Part shown: positions 1 through 9,021 of the stretch, in pieces
Position numbering within the stretch: position 1 is the first letter of the stretch
Layout: the number at the start of each line of letters is the position of its first letter
Origin: Chitinophaga alhagiae
Lineage (GTDB): Bacteria; Bacteroidota; Bacteroidia; Chitinophagales; Chitinophagaceae
Direction: 5' to 3'
DNA: 64,000 bases
NCBI RefSeq assembly: GCF_003568665.1
Contig: NZ_QXMH01000002.1
Location: forward strand, 682,001 to 746,000
Position numbers and translations under genes: made by a program
Notes under the pieces: generated by a model
What the model was told of the DNA's origin: nothing
Seen by the model: only the letters and a program-made list of their open reading frames with translations
The model's database searches: none

Positions 1-519
1 GGCGAAGGCTTTTTTATTGCCTGCTTCCGGAAAAAGGGGATGGCAGCATTACCCAAGAAAAACCGTGCGCACCTGAGCCTGTTGCCCCCGCGTGAGGCTG
101 CCCGCATTATTCCCTGGCTGAAAAAGGATGGGGCGCATGTGATGATGCTGCACAACGGGGAAGTGATCATTCTCACGCCCGCCATGGCGGAAGAATTGCC
201 CCTGTTGCAGAAAAACCTGTATATCCGCAAGGCCGGTGTGAAAGCAGGGCAGCTAACGGCAAAAGACCTGGTGCCTGACCATCAGCTGGCGGTGAGCACC
301 TGCATAGGGGCAGACCTGCCGGCCATAGAACTGGGGCTGGAAGATGCGCTGCGTTACCTGCGCAAGGAAGATCTGCAGCTGAACGGTACACAAAAAGGCT
401 GGGCGCTGATGAGATACAACGGGATGAACATGGGCTGGGCCAAGATCTTGCCGAACAGGACCAATAATTATTACCCGAAGGAAATGCGCATTCTGAAGGC
501 CGGAACAGCGGAACCTTGA
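1..519 (+). CDS. RsmB/RsmF-type rRNA cytosine methyltransferase, C-terminal part (5' end outside window)
   Basis: The frame is open from the first base and begins GEGFFIACFRKKG, which matches the end of the SAM-dependent methyltransferase domain of the NOL1/NOP2/sun family. A first in-frame ATG lies at position 40, but it is internal to the protein. The rest (about 150 residues) resembles the C-terminal PUA-like RNA-binding region of RsmF-type enzymes, with a final motif WALMRYNGMNMGWAKILPNR. Family members make m5C in 16S rRNA in the cytoplasm. Only this C-terminal part is visible, so the catalytic cysteines cannot be checked and the exact target position (such as 1407) is not established. 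The call as an RsmF-like enzyme is fairly secure. Confidence 0.85.
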   Translation, partial: GEGFFIACFRKKGMAALPKKNRAHLSLLPPREAARIIPWLKKDGAHVMMLHNGEVIILTPAMAEELPLLQKNLYIRKAGVKAGQLTAKDLVPDHQLAVSTCIGADLPAIELGLEDALRYLRKEDLQLNGTQKGWALMRYNGMNMGWAKILPNRTNNYYPKEMRILKAGTAEP

Positions 520-626
520 GCCTGCAACGGTTGTGGCGCAACAACAAATTTGGTTTTTTGTCGTTTCGATATAAATGAAAATTCGTTTTTAACACATATA
601 TTCGTTCCCTTAAAGTATTAGAAATT

Positions 627-1697
627 ATGTTAAAGTCAGTTTTGTTAGGTGTAATGATGGCCAGTACAGTAGGAGCAGCCGCGCAGGACACGCTTCTTGT
701 ACAGGGCAATGCTCCTGATCTTTATTTGACGCATACGGTGAAGAAAGGGGAAACATGGTACAGCCTTGGCCGTTCCTATGGCCTGAGCCCCAAAGATATT
801 GCGGCGAAGAACAGAATGCAGATGGATCAGGGGCTTAGTTTGGGCAAACAGATCACGATCCCTTTAAATAAGAACAATTTTGTACAGTCCAAAGACGCGC
901 AGAACGGTTCGGGCCTCCGCCCGGTATACCACAAGGTAGCCGAGAAGGAAACGCTGTACCGCATTCACGTGCGTTATGCCAAAGTGCCGCTGGACAATGT
1001 GCGTCAATGGAACCATATTACCGGAGACGGGGTACAGAAAGACGCTTACCTGGTAGTGGGTTTTGTGAAAGGCAGCGGGCAATCTGCTGTGCTGGCTGCT
1101 GCCGCCCCCGTTGCGGAAACCGCTTCGCGCACGCCTGCTGCAGAGCCGGCGGCCAGCAAGCCGCAACCCGCGGAGCCGGTGGTTGCCAGGTCTCAACCCG
1201 CTGAACCTGAAACGCGCCCTGCGCCCCGGTCTCAGCCCGCGGAGCCGGAGTCTAAACCGGTGGCCTCTACAGTGCCCACATTGCCTGAAACGCGCCCCGC
1301 GCCCCGGTCACAAGCCGCGGAACCGGAAACCCGCCAGGAAACCAGCCTCGGCCGTACGCCTTCCATCCCGGAAGGAGGTTTTGAGCAGATCTACATGCAG
1401 CAGACCAACAACGGGCGAAGCACTGTTACGGAAAAAGGCCCTGGCACCTGGTTCAGGAGCAATGCCGTAGTAGGTTCCGGCAAATATTACGCGTTGCATA
1501 ACAGCGCTCCGCGCGGCACCATCGTAAAAGTGACCAACCCTTTAACAGGCCGTTCCATTTATGCCAAGGTGCTGGACGCCATCCCCCAGTTAAAGGCGAA
1601 TGCCAACCTCATCATCAAGCTGAGCGATGCGGCGCAGGATGCGCTGGGGATCACGGAAGGGCGGTTTTATTGTGAATTGCATTATGACGAGAAATAA
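627..1697 (+). CDS. Exported LysM and double-psi beta-barrel (RlpA-like) protein
   Basis: A 356-residue protein with an N-terminal signal peptide ending near AAAQ (residue 20). A LysM domain follows (about 33-78, HTVKKGETWYSLGRSYGLS), then a second, weaker LysM-like segment (about 95-148). Residues 160-245 form a low-complexity linker with repeated RSQPAEPE/RPAPRSQ blocks. The C-terminal 85 residues (GTWFRSNAVVGSGKYYALHN, then a KVTNPLTGRSIYAKVLD stretch) have the look of an RlpA-like double-psi beta-barrel. LysM binds peptidoglycan glycans, so the protein probably sits in the periplasm or on the murein. The DPBB part may act on naked glycan strands, but that activity is inferred. It is followed by a strong bidirectional terminator. 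Confidence 0.85.
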   Translation: MLKSVLLGVMMASTVGAAAQDTLLVQGNAPDLYLTHTVKKGETWYSLGRSYGLSPKDIAAKNRMQMDQGLSLGKQITIPLNKNNFVQSKDAQNGSGLRPVYHKVAEKETLYRIHVRYAKVPLDNVRQWNHITGDGVQKDAYLVVGFVKGSGQSAVLAAAAPVAETASRTPAAEPAASKPQPAEPVVARSQPAEPETRPAPRSQPAEPESKPVASTVPTLPETRPAPRSQAAEPETRQETSLGRTPSIPEGGFEQIYMQQTNNGRSTVTEKGPGTWFRSNAVVGSGKYYALHNSAPRGTIVKVTNPLTGRSIYAKVLDAIPQLKANANLIIKLSDAAQDALGITEGRFYCELHYDEK

Positions 1698-1700
1698 TAA

Positions 1701-1728
1701 AAAAGGCGCCGGTGACGGCGCCTTTTTT
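1701..1728. terminator. Bidirectional intrinsic terminator
   Basis: The stem GGCGCCG/CGGCGCC (1705-1711 with 1716-1722) closes a GTGA loop. It has an A run before it and a T run after it, so it can stop transcription from both the LysM gene and the convergent fmt gene, whose stop codon touches it. Confidence 0.9.
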
Positions 1729-2650
1729 AATTCGTTTCAAACCTGAACCCCCGCAGAAATTCCACCACGCCCATCTTCTTTTTGCCCTCCAACTGCAACT
1801 CCTCTACGTGGATGTATCCCCCGTTTGCCGCAAATTTCAGGTACGTTTTATGATCTGAGTGTACACTGCCCGGCGTATGCGCATGCTGCACCGGTTCTTT
1901 TACGGCCTTGAAGACCTTCAGCGTTTTGCCCTGCAGGCTGGTGAATGCGGCAGGATAGGGACTGAGGCCGCGTATGAGATCATAAATATGGTTGACCGGC
2001 TGTTCCCAGTTGATCCGGCAATCTTCCTTGAATATTTTGGGTGCATGTTTCAGTTCCCCGGGGGGAATATTGTTTTGCACGGTGCCCTCAACACCGCCAC
2101 GGGAGAGGGCTTCCACCGTTTTTATCAATACATCTGCACCGGCTTTCATCAGGTCGTCATGCAGTTCTCCGGCCGTTTCATCTTCGCGGATGGCCACCCG
2201 GGAAGCAAAGAGAATGTTGCCGGTATCAATTTCGTGCTGCAGTTTGAAGGTGGTAACGCCTGATTCTTTTTCGCCGTTGATGATAGCCCAGTTAATGGGC
2301 GCCGCGCCGCGGTATTGCGGCAGCAGCGAGGCATGTACGTTAATGGTGCCGAGGGGCGGCATATCCCACACCACCTCCGGCAGCATGCGGAAGGCTACTA
2401 CCACTTGCAGGTCTGCCTGGTAGGAGCGCAGCTCTTCCAGGAAGGCGGGGTTTTTCAGTTTCTCAGGCTGCAGCACGGGTATCTGCTTGCTTGCGGCGTA
2501 TTGTTTTACCGCGCTTTGCTGCAGTTGCAGCCCCCTGCCCGCCGGCTTGTCTGGCGCGGTAATAACGGCCACCACGTTGTAACCGTGCTGTACCAGCGCA
2601 TCAAGAGACGCCACGGCAAAGTCTGGCGTGCCCATAAAAATGATCCTCAT
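1727..2650 (-). CDS. fmt: Methionyl-tRNA formyltransferase
   Basis: A 307-residue enzyme that transfers a formyl group from 10-formyl-tetrahydrofolate to Met-tRNA(fMet) in the cytoplasm. The N-terminal Rossmann-like domain starts MRIIFMGTPDFAV. The active-site signature NVHASLLPQYRGAAPINWAI (about 104-123) supplies the catalytic Asn104 and His106, and HEIDTG gives Asp142. The C-terminal OB-like domain covers about 200-307. Length and motif order are those of ordinary bacterial Fmt. Its start codon faces the NamZ-like gene upstream on the same strand, 96 bases away. No def gene is adjacent in this window. Confidence 0.95.
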   Translation of the reverse strand: MRIIFMGTPDFAVASLDALVQHGYNVVAVITAPDKPAGRGLQLQQSAVKQYAASKQIPVLQPEKLKNPAFLEELRSYQADLQVVVAFRMLPEVVWDMPPLGTINVHASLLPQYRGAAPINWAIINGEKESGVTTFKLQHEIDTGNILFASRVAIREDETAGELHDDLMKAGADVLIKTVEALSRGGVEGTVQNNIPPGELKHAPKIFKEDCRINWEQPVNHIYDLIRGLSPYPAAFTSLQGKTLKVFKAVKEPVQHAHTPGSVHSDHKTYLKFAANGGYIHVEELQLEGKKKMGVVEFLRGFRFETN

Positions 2651-2746
2651 GGTGCAAATGTATTGAAATTAGGTTTCGGTATATATACAGGCGAATGCAC
2701 CGTCGGTATTGCAGTGGTTTCCCGCAAGCAGTGCAACAGGCCGGAG

Positions 2747-3904
2747 CTATTGAAAGTCTTTATATAACAGGTACTTCTTCCTGATCTCCTTAAACGCTTG
2801 CAGCCCCGGCGCCCAGCTTTTGCGGATGGCGGCGGCAGATTGCCCGGCCCTGATCTGCGCCTGCAGCGTGCTGTTGCCGGCCAGTTTATTAAAAAAGGCA
2901 TTAAAGAATTTGCTCTTGTCAGGGAACAGCTTGTAAGCGTTGATCACATAATCCAGGTCTATCTGGCGTACGGTTTTTTGGGCGGGAGCGCTCAGGTCAT
3001 AACCATAGCAGGTCTGGTCCATCAGCACGGGCGTTTTGGCGCCGGGCATGCTGCGCGGGGTAAAGGAGAACAGGCGTTTGGGCAGCGATGGGTGGCCATA
3101 TACCTGGAAAGGTTTGCTGGTGCCGCGCCCCAGGCTGAACGCCGTGCCTTCAAAGAGGCAGGTGGAAGGGTAAAGATAGATGGAGCGCATATTGGGCAGG
3201 TTGGGAGAGGGCTTTACCGGCAGGCTGTACAGGGTATTGTGGTCATAGTTCTCACAAGTGATCACCGTGAGCAGGCATTGCACGCCGCCTTTCAGCCATC
3301 CCTCACCGTTGAGCATTTGGGCATACTCGCCTACCGTCATGCCATGTACAGTGGGGATGGGCTGCATGCCTACAAAGGAGCGGAAGGCAGTGTCCAGCAC
3401 CGGCCCGTCTACATAGTGCCCATTGGGGTTGGGGCGGTCCAGCACCAACAGCGGTTTGTTGAATGCCGCGGCAGATTCCATCAGTTCCTGCAGGGAGGAT
3501 ATATAGGTATAGAACCTGGTACCCACGTCCTGCAGGTCAAAAACGAGTATGTCCACATCCGCCAGGTCCGCGCTGTCTGCCTGGCGGTGTTTGCCGTAGA
3601 GAGACACAATGGGCAGGCCGGTGGCGGGGTCTGTGCTGTTGCCCAGTTTTTCGCCGGCGTCTGCCTGCCCGCGGAAACCATGTTCAGGGCTGAATATCTT
3701 CACAATGTTCACCCCGCTTTCCAGGAGGGAATCTACCAGGTGGGAAGGCCCCAATATGGAGGTCTGGTTCACCAGCATGCCCACCCGTTTGTCTTTCAGC
3801 AGCGGCAGGTATACGGCGGTACGTTCCGCGCCGGTAGTAACGGTTTGCTGGGAGAAAGCGGGAAAACAGCAGCATAGCAGCAATATGCTTACAAGTTGTT
3901 TCAT
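2747..3904 (-). CDS. Exported DUF1343 protein, NamZ-like exo-beta-N-acetylmuramidase
   Basis: About 385 residues. I place the start at the ATG giving MKQLVSILLLCCCFPAFSQ, a clear signal peptide, rather than at an ATG eight codons further upstream. The family motifs are present: VGMLVNQTS near the N-terminus, IFSPEHGFRG, DILVFDLQDVGTRFYTYI, LDRPNPNG and the PIPTVHGMTVGEYA segment. DUF1343 proteins include NamZ of Bacillus, which removes terminal N-acetylmuramic acid from peptidoglycan fragments (GH171). A periplasmic role in murein recycling is therefore likely. The specific substrate is inferred from the family. It is followed downstream by fmt, probably with its own promoter. Confidence 0.86.
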   Translation of the reverse strand: MKQLVSILLLCCCFPAFSQQTVTTGAERTAVYLPLLKDKRVGMLVNQTSILGPSHLVDSLLESGVNIVKIFSPEHGFRGQADAGEKLGNSTDPATGLPIVSLYGKHRQADSADLADVDILVFDLQDVGTRFYTYISSLQELMESAAAFNKPLLVLDRPNPNGHYVDGPVLDTAFRSFVGMQPIPTVHGMTVGEYAQMLNGEGWLKGGVQCLLTVITCENYDHNTLYSLPVKPSPNLPNMRSIYLYPSTCLFEGTAFSLGRGTSKPFQVYGHPSLPKRLFSFTPRSMPGAKTPVLMDQTCYGYDLSAPAQKTVRQIDLDYVINAYKLFPDKSKFFNAFFNKLAGNSTLQAQIRAGQSAAAIRKSWAPGLQAFKEIRKKYLLYKDFQ

Positions 3905-4004
3905 ATACCATTGAGTTGAACGCAACAAATTAACGAGCCATGGCCAGAAATCAAAAACAAAATCTGTACCTTCACCTTCTATTATCTCATTTTAAATTAT
4001 TTAT

Positions 4005-4439
4005 ATGCAACAGGTAAAGACCGGAGATACTGTACGGGTACACTACCACGGCCGCTTGAACAACGGTAACACCTTTGATTCCTCAGAAGGCAGGGATCCG
4101 CTGGAATTCACTGTGGGCGCCGGTATGGTAATAAAGGGCTTTGACAATGGCGTGCTGGACATGAAGCCTGGAGACAAAAGGACACTGAACATTCCCGTAG
4201 AGGAGGCTTACGGTCCAAAAAATGACGAGCTGATCATGGAGTTCCCGAAAGCGAACATCCCGGCAGACCTGAACCCTACCGTTGGCATGGAGCTGCAGAT
4301 GAGCAATCCGCAGGGCCAGGTGTTCCCCGTAAAAGTGGCCGCTATCGGCACGGAGTTCATCACCCTGGACGCGAACCATCCCCTTGCCGGTGAACCGCTG
4401 ATTTTTGATATTGAACTGGTTGAGATCGTTTCAGCCTAA
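4005..4439 (+). CDS. FKBP-type peptidyl-prolyl cis-trans isomerase, SlyD-like
   Basis: A 144-residue FKBP. The N-terminal half has VKTGDTVRVHYHGRLNNG and DSSEGRDPLEFTVGAGMVIKGFD, and is followed by LDMKPGDKRTLNIPVEEAYG. An insert-in-flap chaperone domain occupies about residues 70-120, and the FKBP fold closes with NHPLAGEPLIFDIELVEI. That order is characteristic of SlyD. The histidine/cysteine-rich metal-binding tail of the E. coli protein is absent, as in many short SlyD relatives. There is no signal peptide, so the protein is cytoplasmic and assists proline isomerisation during folding. It is monocistronic, with a hairpin terminator immediately downstream. Confidence 0.9.
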   Translation: MQQVKTGDTVRVHYHGRLNNGNTFDSSEGRDPLEFTVGAGMVIKGFDNGVLDMKPGDKRTLNIPVEEAYGPKNDELIMEFPKANIPADLNPTVGMELQMSNPQGQVFPVKVAAIGTEFITLDANHPLAGEPLIFDIELVEIVSA

Positions 4440-4461
4440 AAAATAGAAATATTAGTCAAGT

Positions 4462-4507
4462 GAAAAAGTAAAAATCGGGGCATCCTGCTTTTTACTTTTT
4501 CTTTTTT
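4462..4507 (+). terminator. Intrinsic terminator after the SlyD-like gene
   Basis: A 13-bp AT-rich inverted repeat (GAAAAAGTAAAAA at 4462 with TTTTTACTTTTTC at 4489) is followed by a further T run. It ends just before the pepT start. Confidence 0.7.
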
Positions 4508-4517
4508 ACGCAAGCCC

Positions 4518-5753
4518 ATGGAATATACCGTTAAAGAACGCTTTCTGCGTTATGTGCAAATAGATACGCAGTCTGATCCGCAAAGCAGCACTTTCCCTTC
4601 CACCGAAAAGCAAAAAGACCTGGCGCGCCTGCTGGTGCAGGAATTGCAGGAGGCCGGCATTACGGATGCGGAAATGGACGAACACGGCTATGTATATGCC
4701 ACCATCCCCGCTACTACCGCCAAACAGGTGCCCGTGATCTGTCTGTGCGCGCATATGGACACCGCGCCGGATTGCAGCGGTACCGGCGTAAAGCCCATTG
4801 TACACGAAAAATTTGACGGGAAAGACATTGTATTGCCGGATGATCCCTCGCAGGTGATCAGCGTGCAGCATCACCCTTACCTGGCCGGCAAAACCGGGCA
4901 TGATATTATCACCGCCAGCGGCACCACGTTGCTGGGCGCAGACAATAAAGCCGGTGTGGCGGAGATCATGGACGCGGCCAGGTACCTGGTGCTGCACCCG
5001 GAAATAAAACATGGGGCCATCCGCCTGCTGTTCACGCCAGATGAGGAAGTGGGCCGCGGGGTGGAACATGTGAACATGGAACGCCTGGGCGCACAGTTCG
5101 GGTATACCATGGACGGCGGCGAGCTGGGCTCCCTGGAAGACGAGACCTTTGCTGCGGACGGGGTGCAGATCACTGTCCACGGCGTAAGCGTACACCCTGG
5201 CGCCGCAAAAGGGAAGCTGGTCAGCGCTATCAAGATAGCCGCGGCCATTGTGGACCAGTTGCCGAAAGACATCCTTTCCCCGGAAACCACCGAAGACCGC
5301 CAGGGCTTTATTCACCCCGTACGCATACAGGGCTCCGTGGAAAAAACCACCATCGATTTTATTATCCGTGACTTCACCGTGCCGGAGCTGCAGGGTCACG
5401 AGTTTTATCTCCGCAAGATCATGGAAACCGTGGTCAAACAGCACCCCGGCGCTACGGCCAGCTTTGAGATAACAGCGCAGTACCGCAATATGAAAGAGGT
5501 GCTTGACAAACACCCGCAGGTGACGGCGTATGCGGAAGAAGCCATCCGCCGAGCCGGTGTGGGACCGCTGAAAATGAGCATCAGGGGCGGTACGGACGGC
5601 TCCAGGCTTTCATTCATGGGCCTGCCCTGCCCCAATATCTTTACGGGAGAAATGGCGCTGCACAGCAAGCAGGAGTACATCAGCGTGCAGGACATGGAAA
5701 AGGCCGTAGATACCATTATTCACCTGGTGCAGGTGTGGGAGGAAAAGAGTTGA
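4518..5753 (+). CDS. pepT: Peptidase T (tripeptide aminopeptidase)
   Basis: A 411-residue M20 metallopeptidase that removes the N-terminal residue of tripeptides in the cytoplasm. The zinc-binding motifs are intact: CLCAHMDTAPD (His79, catalytic Asp81), GADNKAGVAE (bridging Asp142), FTPDEEVGRG (Glu176/Glu177), and the C-terminal FTGEMALHSKQEY with the last His ligand. The dimerisation domain lies between about 215 and 325. Length and the opening MEYTVKERFLRYVQIDTQSD are typical of PepT. It stands alone between two terminators or gaps and shows no obvious regulation. Confidence 0.93.
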   Translation: MEYTVKERFLRYVQIDTQSDPQSSTFPSTEKQKDLARLLVQELQEAGITDAEMDEHGYVYATIPATTAKQVPVICLCAHMDTAPDCSGTGVKPIVHEKFDGKDIVLPDDPSQVISVQHHPYLAGKTGHDIITASGTTLLGADNKAGVAEIMDAARYLVLHPEIKHGAIRLLFTPDEEVGRGVEHVNMERLGAQFGYTMDGGELGSLEDETFAADGVQITVHGVSVHPGAAKGKLVSAIKIAAAIVDQLPKDILSPETTEDRQGFIHPVRIQGSVEKTTIDFIIRDFTVPELQGHEFYLRKIMETVVKQHPGATASFEITAQYRNMKEVLDKHPQVTAYAEEAIRRAGVGPLKMSIRGGTDGSRLSFMGLPCPNIFTGEMALHSKQEYISVQDMEKAVDTIIHLVQVWEEKS

Positions 5754-5830
5754 TAATAATTTATACAGCATTGCGTTTTTATTATTACTTTGACCCCTTA
5801 TATTTCATGAAAAAGGTTAAAATTTAATTC

Positions 5831-6544
5831 ATGTTAGGACTCGTTACGTTTATGCAGGACTCGCTTTTACTGCCCAAGGCCGATACCGTGGCCGCCGGCG
5901 CGAGCGCTGCTGCTACCGCGGCACAGGAGATCAGGTTGTGGGACATGATCCTGAAAGGAGGCCCGCTGATGATACCGCTGGGCGTTCTCTCCGTTATTGC
6001 CGTGTATGTTTTCGTGGAAAGATATATCACCATTTCAAGGGCGGGCAAAATGGAAAGCAATTTCATGCCCATGATACGGGACCATATTACTTCCGGCAAT
6101 ATCAACGCCGCCCGTTCACTGTCCAAAAACACCAACAGCCCCATTGCGCGCATGATAGACAAAGGCATTCAGCGCATTGGCAAGCCTATAGACAACATTG
6201 AAAAATCTATGGAAAATGTGGGCAAGCTGGAGATATACAAAATGGAAAAGAACCTGGTCATACTGTCTATTATTGCCGGTATAGCCCCCATGTTCGGCTT
6301 CCTGGGCACCATTGCCGGTATGATCCAGACTTTCTTCAACATCTCCCAGACCTCGGATATTACCCTCAGCACCATTGCCGGCGGTATTTACGTGAAAATG
6401 GTGACCTCCGCGGCAGGCCTCATCATAGGCCTGGTGGCCTACATCGGCTACAGCTACCTGCAGGCGCAGATAGACAAGGTGATCAATAAAATGGAAGGTT
6501 CTTCAGCAGAGTTTATTGACGTGCTGCAGGAGCCTACCAGATGA
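5831..6544 (+). CDS. MotA/TolQ/ExbB proton channel subunit
   Basis: A 237-residue inner-membrane protein. A first hydrophobic segment (about 45-62, PLMIPLGVLSVIAVYVFVERY) follows an alanine-rich N-terminus. The paired helices characteristic of ExbB/TolQ lie near 140-165 (APMFGFLGTIAGMIQTF) and 180-205. The gene is followed after 27 bases by an ExbD/TolR partner, so the two form a proton-driven motor complex. It probably energises outer-membrane TonB transporters or a Tol-like function. No TonB or third subunit gene is adjacent, so the receptor side cannot be named. Confidence 0.9.
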   Translation: MLGLVTFMQDSLLLPKADTVAAGASAAATAAQEIRLWDMILKGGPLMIPLGVLSVIAVYVFVERYITISRAGKMESNFMPMIRDHITSGNINAARSLSKNTNSPIARMIDKGIQRIGKPIDNIEKSMENVGKLEIYKMEKNLVILSIIAGIAPMFGFLGTIAGMIQTFFNISQTSDITLSTIAGGIYVKMVTSAAGLIIGLVAYIGYSYLQAQIDKVINKMEGSSAEFIDVLQEPTR

Positions 6545-6571
6545 AATTCCTAATTCGTAATAGATTTTTGT

Positions 6572-6991
6572 ATGAATTTGAGGAGGCGAAAAAAAGGGCA
6601 GGCGGAAATGCATAACGGCGCGTTGAACGACATCCTGTTCATCCTGCTGTTATTCTTCCTGATCGTATCTTCCCTGGCCAATCCCAACGTGATCAAACTG
6701 ATGTTGCCGAAGGCCAAGAGCAATACCAAGGCAAAACAGACCGTAGTGGTCAGCATAGATGCGGGCCAGCAGTTTTATGTAGGTACGCAGAAGGTCAGCT
6801 TTGAGCAGTTGCGTGCAGTGCTGGTACCCAAAATTCCCCTGGGCGAAGTAGATCCCACAATTGTGATCAACGCGGAGGAAACGGTGCCCATCAGCGCCGT
6901 GGTAAGCGTAATGCAGATAGCGCGGGAGCTGGGGGCCAAAACCGTGCTGGGCACGGCCAACCCGCAAAGCGCGGCCGGTAACAAGAAGTAA
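6572..6991 (+). CDS. ExbD/TolR-type biopolymer transport protein
   Basis: A 139-residue protein with a short cytoplasmic N-terminus (MNLRRRKKGQAEMHNGALND), one transmembrane helix (about 21-40, ILFILLLFFLIVSSLANP) and a periplasmic domain ending in TVLGTANPQ. The aspartate of GALND just before the helix corresponds to the essential proton-carrying aspartate of ExbD/TolR. It is co-transcribed with the ExbB-like gene upstream and closed by a bidirectional terminator. Confidence 0.9.
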   Translation: MNLRRRKKGQAEMHNGALNDILFILLLFFLIVSSLANPNVIKLMLPKAKSNTKAKQTVVVSIDAGQQFYVGTQKVSFEQLRAVLVPKIPLGEVDPTIVINAEETVPISAVVSVMQIARELGAKTVLGTANPQSAAGNKK

Positions 6992-7012
6992 CGCATCGTT
7001 ACATACATGAAA

Positions 7013-7046
7013 GGGCTGTACCACAAGAAGGTACGGCCCTTTTTTA
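7013..7046. terminator. Bidirectional terminator between exbD and prmC
   Basis: The stem GGGCTGTACC/GGTACGGCCC (one G-T pair) with loop ACAAGAA is followed by a T run that overlaps the prmC stop codon. Confidence 0.88.
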
Positions 7047-7898
7047 TTTCTTCACGGCCCTTACCATCCTGTCTTTTCCAAACATATCCTGTTTCAGCCG
7101 TACGTCCGCAAAACCGTTCTCTTTCAGCATATTTACCACGTCCGCGCCGTAAGACTCATGTATCTCGAAATACAGCTTGCCGCCCGGCTCCAGCTTTTCC
7201 AGGGCCAGCAGGGCAATGGCGCGGTAAAAACGCAGCGGGTCCCTGTCCGGAACAAACAGGGCAATGGACGGCTCAAATGCTTCAACCTGTGTTTGCATAC
7301 CCGCCCTTTCCTGCTCGGGAATGTAAGGGGGATTACTGACAATGATGTTGAGGGAAGGCAGTACCTTGAAGGCGTCCGGAGACAGCACGTCCTGGTGCAG
7401 GAAACGGATAGGCGTATGCTGCAGGCTCGCATTGCGGGTGGCCATGGAAATAGCGCAGGCGCTGATGTCCATGGCCCAGATATCCGCCATGGGCCATTGT
7501 TTTTTGAGGGCAATGGGAATGCTGCCGCTGCCGGTGCCTACGTCCAGCAGGCGCAGGGCGGGTTTGGAGGGATGGTCCAGCAAGATCCATTCTACCAGCT
7601 CTTCTGTTTCAGGGCGGGGTATCAGTACCTGGTCACTGACAATCAGCTCCAGGCCGTAGAACCAGCTCTTGCCGGTAATATGTTGTACGGGGCGGTGTTC
7701 CAGCAGCTGGGTGATGGCCTGCTGATATTGTGTTTCCTGCGCGGGAGACAGGTCGGCGTCCTTATGCACAACCCGGTCCAGCTTACCTAACCCGGTAATA
7801 TGTTCCATCACCAGGTGCGCAACGTTTGCGGCTTCACGGGCATCGTAAATGGACCTGATGGCTGCTACGAGGCCGGCAAATGCAGATTGAATGGTCAT
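7044..7898 (-). CDS. prmC: Peptide chain release factor N5-glutamine methyltransferase
   Basis: A 284-residue SAM-dependent enzyme that methylates the GGQ glutamine of release factors RF1 and RF2. The N-terminal helical domain is followed by motif I LLDVGTGSGSI (about 117-127) and the diagnostic NPPYIPEQER (from residue 189). I use the ATG giving MTIQSAFAG. The frame stays open upstream through an ATG 18 codons earlier and beyond into the region of ribD on the other strand, but homologous length favours the shorter form. It is divergent from ribD across about 73 bases. Confidence 0.93.
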   Translation of the reverse strand: MTIQSAFAGLVAAIRSIYDAREAANVAHLVMEHITGLGKLDRVVHKDADLSPAQETQYQQAITQLLEHRPVQHITGKSWFYGLELIVSDQVLIPRPETEELVEWILLDHPSKPALRLLDVGTGSGSIPIALKKQWPMADIWAMDISACAISMATRNASLQHTPIRFLHQDVLSPDAFKVLPSLNIIVSNPPYIPEQERAGMQTQVEAFEPSIALFVPDRDPLRFYRAIALLALEKLEPGGKLYFEIHESYGADVVNMLKENGFADVRLKQDMFGKDRMVRAVKK

Positions 7899-7971
7899 GT
7901 TCTTCAGATGATCAGCGGAAAATAGCCGCCGAAACAATATTTTTGCAAACATAGCTATTTCAAACGCATTC

Positions 7972-9018
7972 ATGGAGCACGCACAGCACGAATTTTTTAT
8001 GCAACGTTGTTTGCAGCTGGCCCGCCTGGGAGACGGCCATGTGGCCCCTAACCCGATGGTGGGAGCCGTGCTGGTGCATGAAGGGCAGGTGATCGGGGAA
8101 GGGTACCACCGCGTGTACGGCCAGGCCCATGCGGAAGTGAACTGTGTGAACAGCGTGCCGGAAGGCCTGCGGGAGCTGGTCCCCAAAGCCACCATGTACG
8201 TTACGCTGGAGCCCTGTGCGCACCATGGTAAAACACCTCCCTGCGCGGACTTGCTGGTGGCGCAGAAAATACCGCGGGTAGTGATCGGCTGCGTAGATAC
8301 TTTTTCCGCCGTTGCCGGCCGCGGCATTGCCAAACTGGAAGCGGCAGGCGTGGAAGTGACCACCGGGGTGCTGGAAGCAGATTGCCGCCAGATTAACCGG
8401 CGTTTTTTTACCTATCATGAAAAAAAACGCCCTTACATCGTACTGAAATGGGCCCAGTCCGCAGACGGGTATATAGCCCCTGAAAATGGCCAGCCCGTGC
8501 GTATCTCAAACCAGTATGCCAACCGGCTGGTACACCGCTGGCGTAGCGCTGAAATGGGCATTATGGTAGGCACACAAACGGCGCTGGCGGATAACCCCCG
8601 GCTTACTACACGCCTCTGGCCCGGTAAAAGCCCCGTACGCCTGGTGATAGACCGGGAGCTGAAAGTACCGCCGCATTACCACCTGTGGAACAATGAAGCG
8701 CCCACTTTTTTTATTACCGCGGTGAAAGGCCGTACGCAAACCATCGTGGTGGATTTTGAGAACGGCAACCTGTTGCCTTCACTGCTGGCGGAACTGCACA
8801 GCGCTGGTATCCAAAGCGTGATGGTAGAAGGCGGCGCCCGGCTGCTGGAAAGTTTTATCAGCAGCGGGCTGTGGGACGAGATGCGGGTGATCACCGGCTC
8901 CGTACTGCTGGGCGGTGGCCTGAAAGCGCCCGCTCCGGGGCATGTACAATTACAGGAAGAAGCGCATGTAATGGGTGACCGTATCGCCATTTACACGCCC
9001 CCTTCTTCATCAACCTAG
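7972..9018 (+). CDS. ribD: Bifunctional riboflavin deaminase/reductase
   Basis: A 348-residue enzyme of riboflavin synthesis. The N-terminal deaminase (1-145) has the zinc site HAEVNC (His53, Glu55) and EPCAHHGKTPPC (Cys82, Cys91). The C-terminal reductase (150-345) has KWAQSADGYIA and VMVEGGARLLESFI. It converts the pyrimidine intermediate after GTP cyclohydrolase II in two steps. A TATTTTTG element at 7938-7945 could be its -7 box, although the matching -33 is weak. The gene is three bases from the YigZ-family gene downstream, which suggests co-transcription. Confidence 0.95.
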   Translation: MEHAQHEFFMQRCLQLARLGDGHVAPNPMVGAVLVHEGQVIGEGYHRVYGQAHAEVNCVNSVPEGLRELVPKATMYVTLEPCAHHGKTPPCADLLVAQKIPRVVIGCVDTFSAVAGRGIAKLEAAGVEVTTGVLEADCRQINRRFFTYHEKKRPYIVLKWAQSADGYIAPENGQPVRISNQYANRLVHRWRSAEMGIMVGTQTALADNPRLTTRLWPGKSPVRLVIDRELKVPPHYHLWNNEAPTFFITAVKGRTQTIVVDFENGNLLPSLLAELHSAGIQSVMVEGGARLLESFISSGLWDEMRVITGSVLLGGGLKAPAPGHVQLQEEAHVMGDRIAIYTPPSSST

Positions 9019-9021
9019 ACA